DNA of 62,329 nt from Bacteroidales bacterium (GTDB taxonomy: Bacteria; Bacteroidota; Bacteroidia; Bacteroidales; CAIWKO01), in NCBI GenBank assembly GCA_018004645.1, contig JAGNBV010000005.1, positions 1 through 62,329 of the forward strand, in the 5' to 3' direction. Below, piece by piece: positions 61,509 to 62,329 of this stretch. The position numbers and the translations under genes are program-made. Numbering within the stretch: position 1 is the stretch's first letter; each line of letters opens with the position of its first letter. A model generated the notes under the pieces. The model was not told the DNA's origin, ran no database searches, and saw only the letters and a list, made by a program, of their open reading frames with translations.

Positions 61509-62217
61509 TCAGGCAAAATATTTTTTCTTAAACCAAAAAGCCACATTCACCAAACCTATCATTACCGGCACTTCCACCAGAGGCCCGATGACAGCGGCAA
61601 ATGCTTCGCCGGAATTCATGCCGAAAATCGCGATAGCTACCGCAATGGCCAGCTCGAAATTATTGCTGGCAGCCGTAAATGAAAGTGTAACGCTCTGTCC
61701 GTAAGTGGCGCCTATTCCTTTGCTCATGTATAATGAGGCAAAGAACATGATCATAAAATACACCAGCAGCGGTATAGCTATCAGCACAACATCAAGCGGT
61801 ATCTTAATGATGTATTCTCCTTTGAGCGAAAACATGACGATGATGGTAAAAAGCAGGGCTATCAAGGTAAGCGGGCTGATTTTAGGAATGAACCGGGTAT
61901 GATACCATTCTTTGCTTTTTATCCTTATCAGTATAAATCTTGTAAGAAACCCGGCTATAAAAGGAATGCCGAGATAAATGAACACGCTTTTGGCTATTTG
62001 CCCGATGGTGATGTTTTCAACGGCATCATTGGTCGGTATGCCAAACCAAGCAGGCCATACGGCAATGAAAAAGTAGGCGTATACCGAGAAAAACAACACC
62101 TGAAAGATAGAGTTAAACGCAACAAGTCCTGCAGCGTACTGTGTGTCACCTTTGGCAAGGTCGTTCCATACGATAACCATAGCTATGCAGCGCGCCAGCC
62201 CGATCATAATTAGTCGC
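61509..62217 (-). pseudogene. Acr3 arsenite efflux protein, 5'-truncated
   Basis: The Acr3 family exports arsenite through about ten membrane helices and is normally about 350 residues. Here homology begins abruptly at [17 protein letters not shown], a mid-protein segment, and runs to the normal C-terminus (about 235 residues). The first 110-120 residues are missing although 112 nt remain before the window end, and those do not continue the protein. ATG 62207 has AAGGAG upstream, but that would make a protein without the first helices. Rearrangement or insertion at about 62218 is likely. Confidence 0.75.
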
Positions 62218-62278
62218 TCCTTAAAATAGTTATAAACAATTGAATGTCAATAACATGTAGTAATTTTTTTGTATTTAT

Positions 62279-62321
62279 ATTTGCAGGAATTTGTACCTTT
62301 ATAGCATAAAAACCTGCAAAT
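62279..62321. repeat. Inverted repeat beside a possible promoter and start at the window end
   Basis: ATTTGCAGG (62279-62287) and CCTGCAAAT (62313-62321), spacer 25 nt, with TATATTTG (62276-62283) and TACCTTTA (62294-62301) as -7-like boxes. An ATG at 62323 could start a plus-strand gene that runs off the window. This might be the end of an insertion element that broke acr3. Confidence 0.4.
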
Positions 62322-62329
62322 TATGATGG

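Overview
The window reads as chromosome from a Bacteroidota bacterium, probably an anaerobe of the Bacteroidales type. The evidence is: Bacteroidota promoters (TTTG, about 19 nt, then TAnnTTTG) in front of rnpB, tRNA-Lys and several protein genes; four secreted proteins carrying or having carried type IX secretion (T9SS) sorting domains; gldF/gldG gliding genes; families largely confined to this phylum (DUF6970, DUF4340, FISUMP, DUF4412-like); and soluble NuoE/NuoF/NuoG-type redox proteins next to a rubrerythrin-like protein.

Layout. 0-0.7 kb: a C-terminal gene fragment and the RNase P RNA (minus strand). 0.8-4.9 kb: a compact aryl-polyene/flexirubin-like operon (ketosynthase, chain-length-factor-like ketosynthase, polysaccharide deacetylase, LolA-like protein, hot-dog dehydratase), followed by a CysQ-type phosphatase. 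6.1-14.1 kb: a small secreted protein, a 1503-residue T9SS type B surface protein with 73-residue repeats, DUF4342, a split transketolase and a VanY-type carboxypeptidase. 14.3-17.7 kb (minus): lipoprotein, TPR protein, unknown protein, truA. 17.9-20.3 kb: an orphan LutA-like protein, XerD-type recombinase and a membrane protein. 20.4-25.0 kb (minus): aspartokinase and Asd; a trans-sulfuration PLP enzyme with NifX-like and DUF134 proteins behind a promoter that holds a clear operator palindrome. 25.2-29.2 kb: T9SS beta-propeller protein, lipoprotein, stand-alone HsdR-N nuclease-like protein.

29.5-31.7 kb is the most unusual small region. An intact tRNA-Lys gene is followed, about 2 kb further on, by a second copy of its last 15 nt, and each copy has its own terminator. 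This is what integration of a small element at the tRNA 3' end would leave. The interval holds an AlbA/AAA_4 gene with a stop at codon 3, an iteron-like array and hairpins, but no integrase.

31.9-48.7 kb is mostly housekeeping: gldF-gldG-DUF4340, dnaN, SirB1-like, rocD, an FG-GAP T9SS protein, ftsK-lolA, speA. 49.2-56.6 kb is a redox operon: NuoE-like, HydB/NuoF-like, and a 1232-residue fusion of a ferredoxin domain, a GltD-type NADPH/FAD reductase and a NuoG-like region without an obvious Mo ligand. A duplicated zinc-ribbon protein and a rubrerythrin-like diiron protein follow. There are no membrane subunits and no hydrogenase H-cluster domain, so this is a candidate soluble electron-bifurcating or transhydrogenase complex of the HydBC/Nfn/Stn type, possibly linked to peroxide or oxygen defence. 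56.6-62.3 kb is a decaying or rearranged end: heptanucleotide arrays in opposite orientations, two single-base frameshifts in exported-protein genes, and two broken copies of an Acr3 arsenite transporter.
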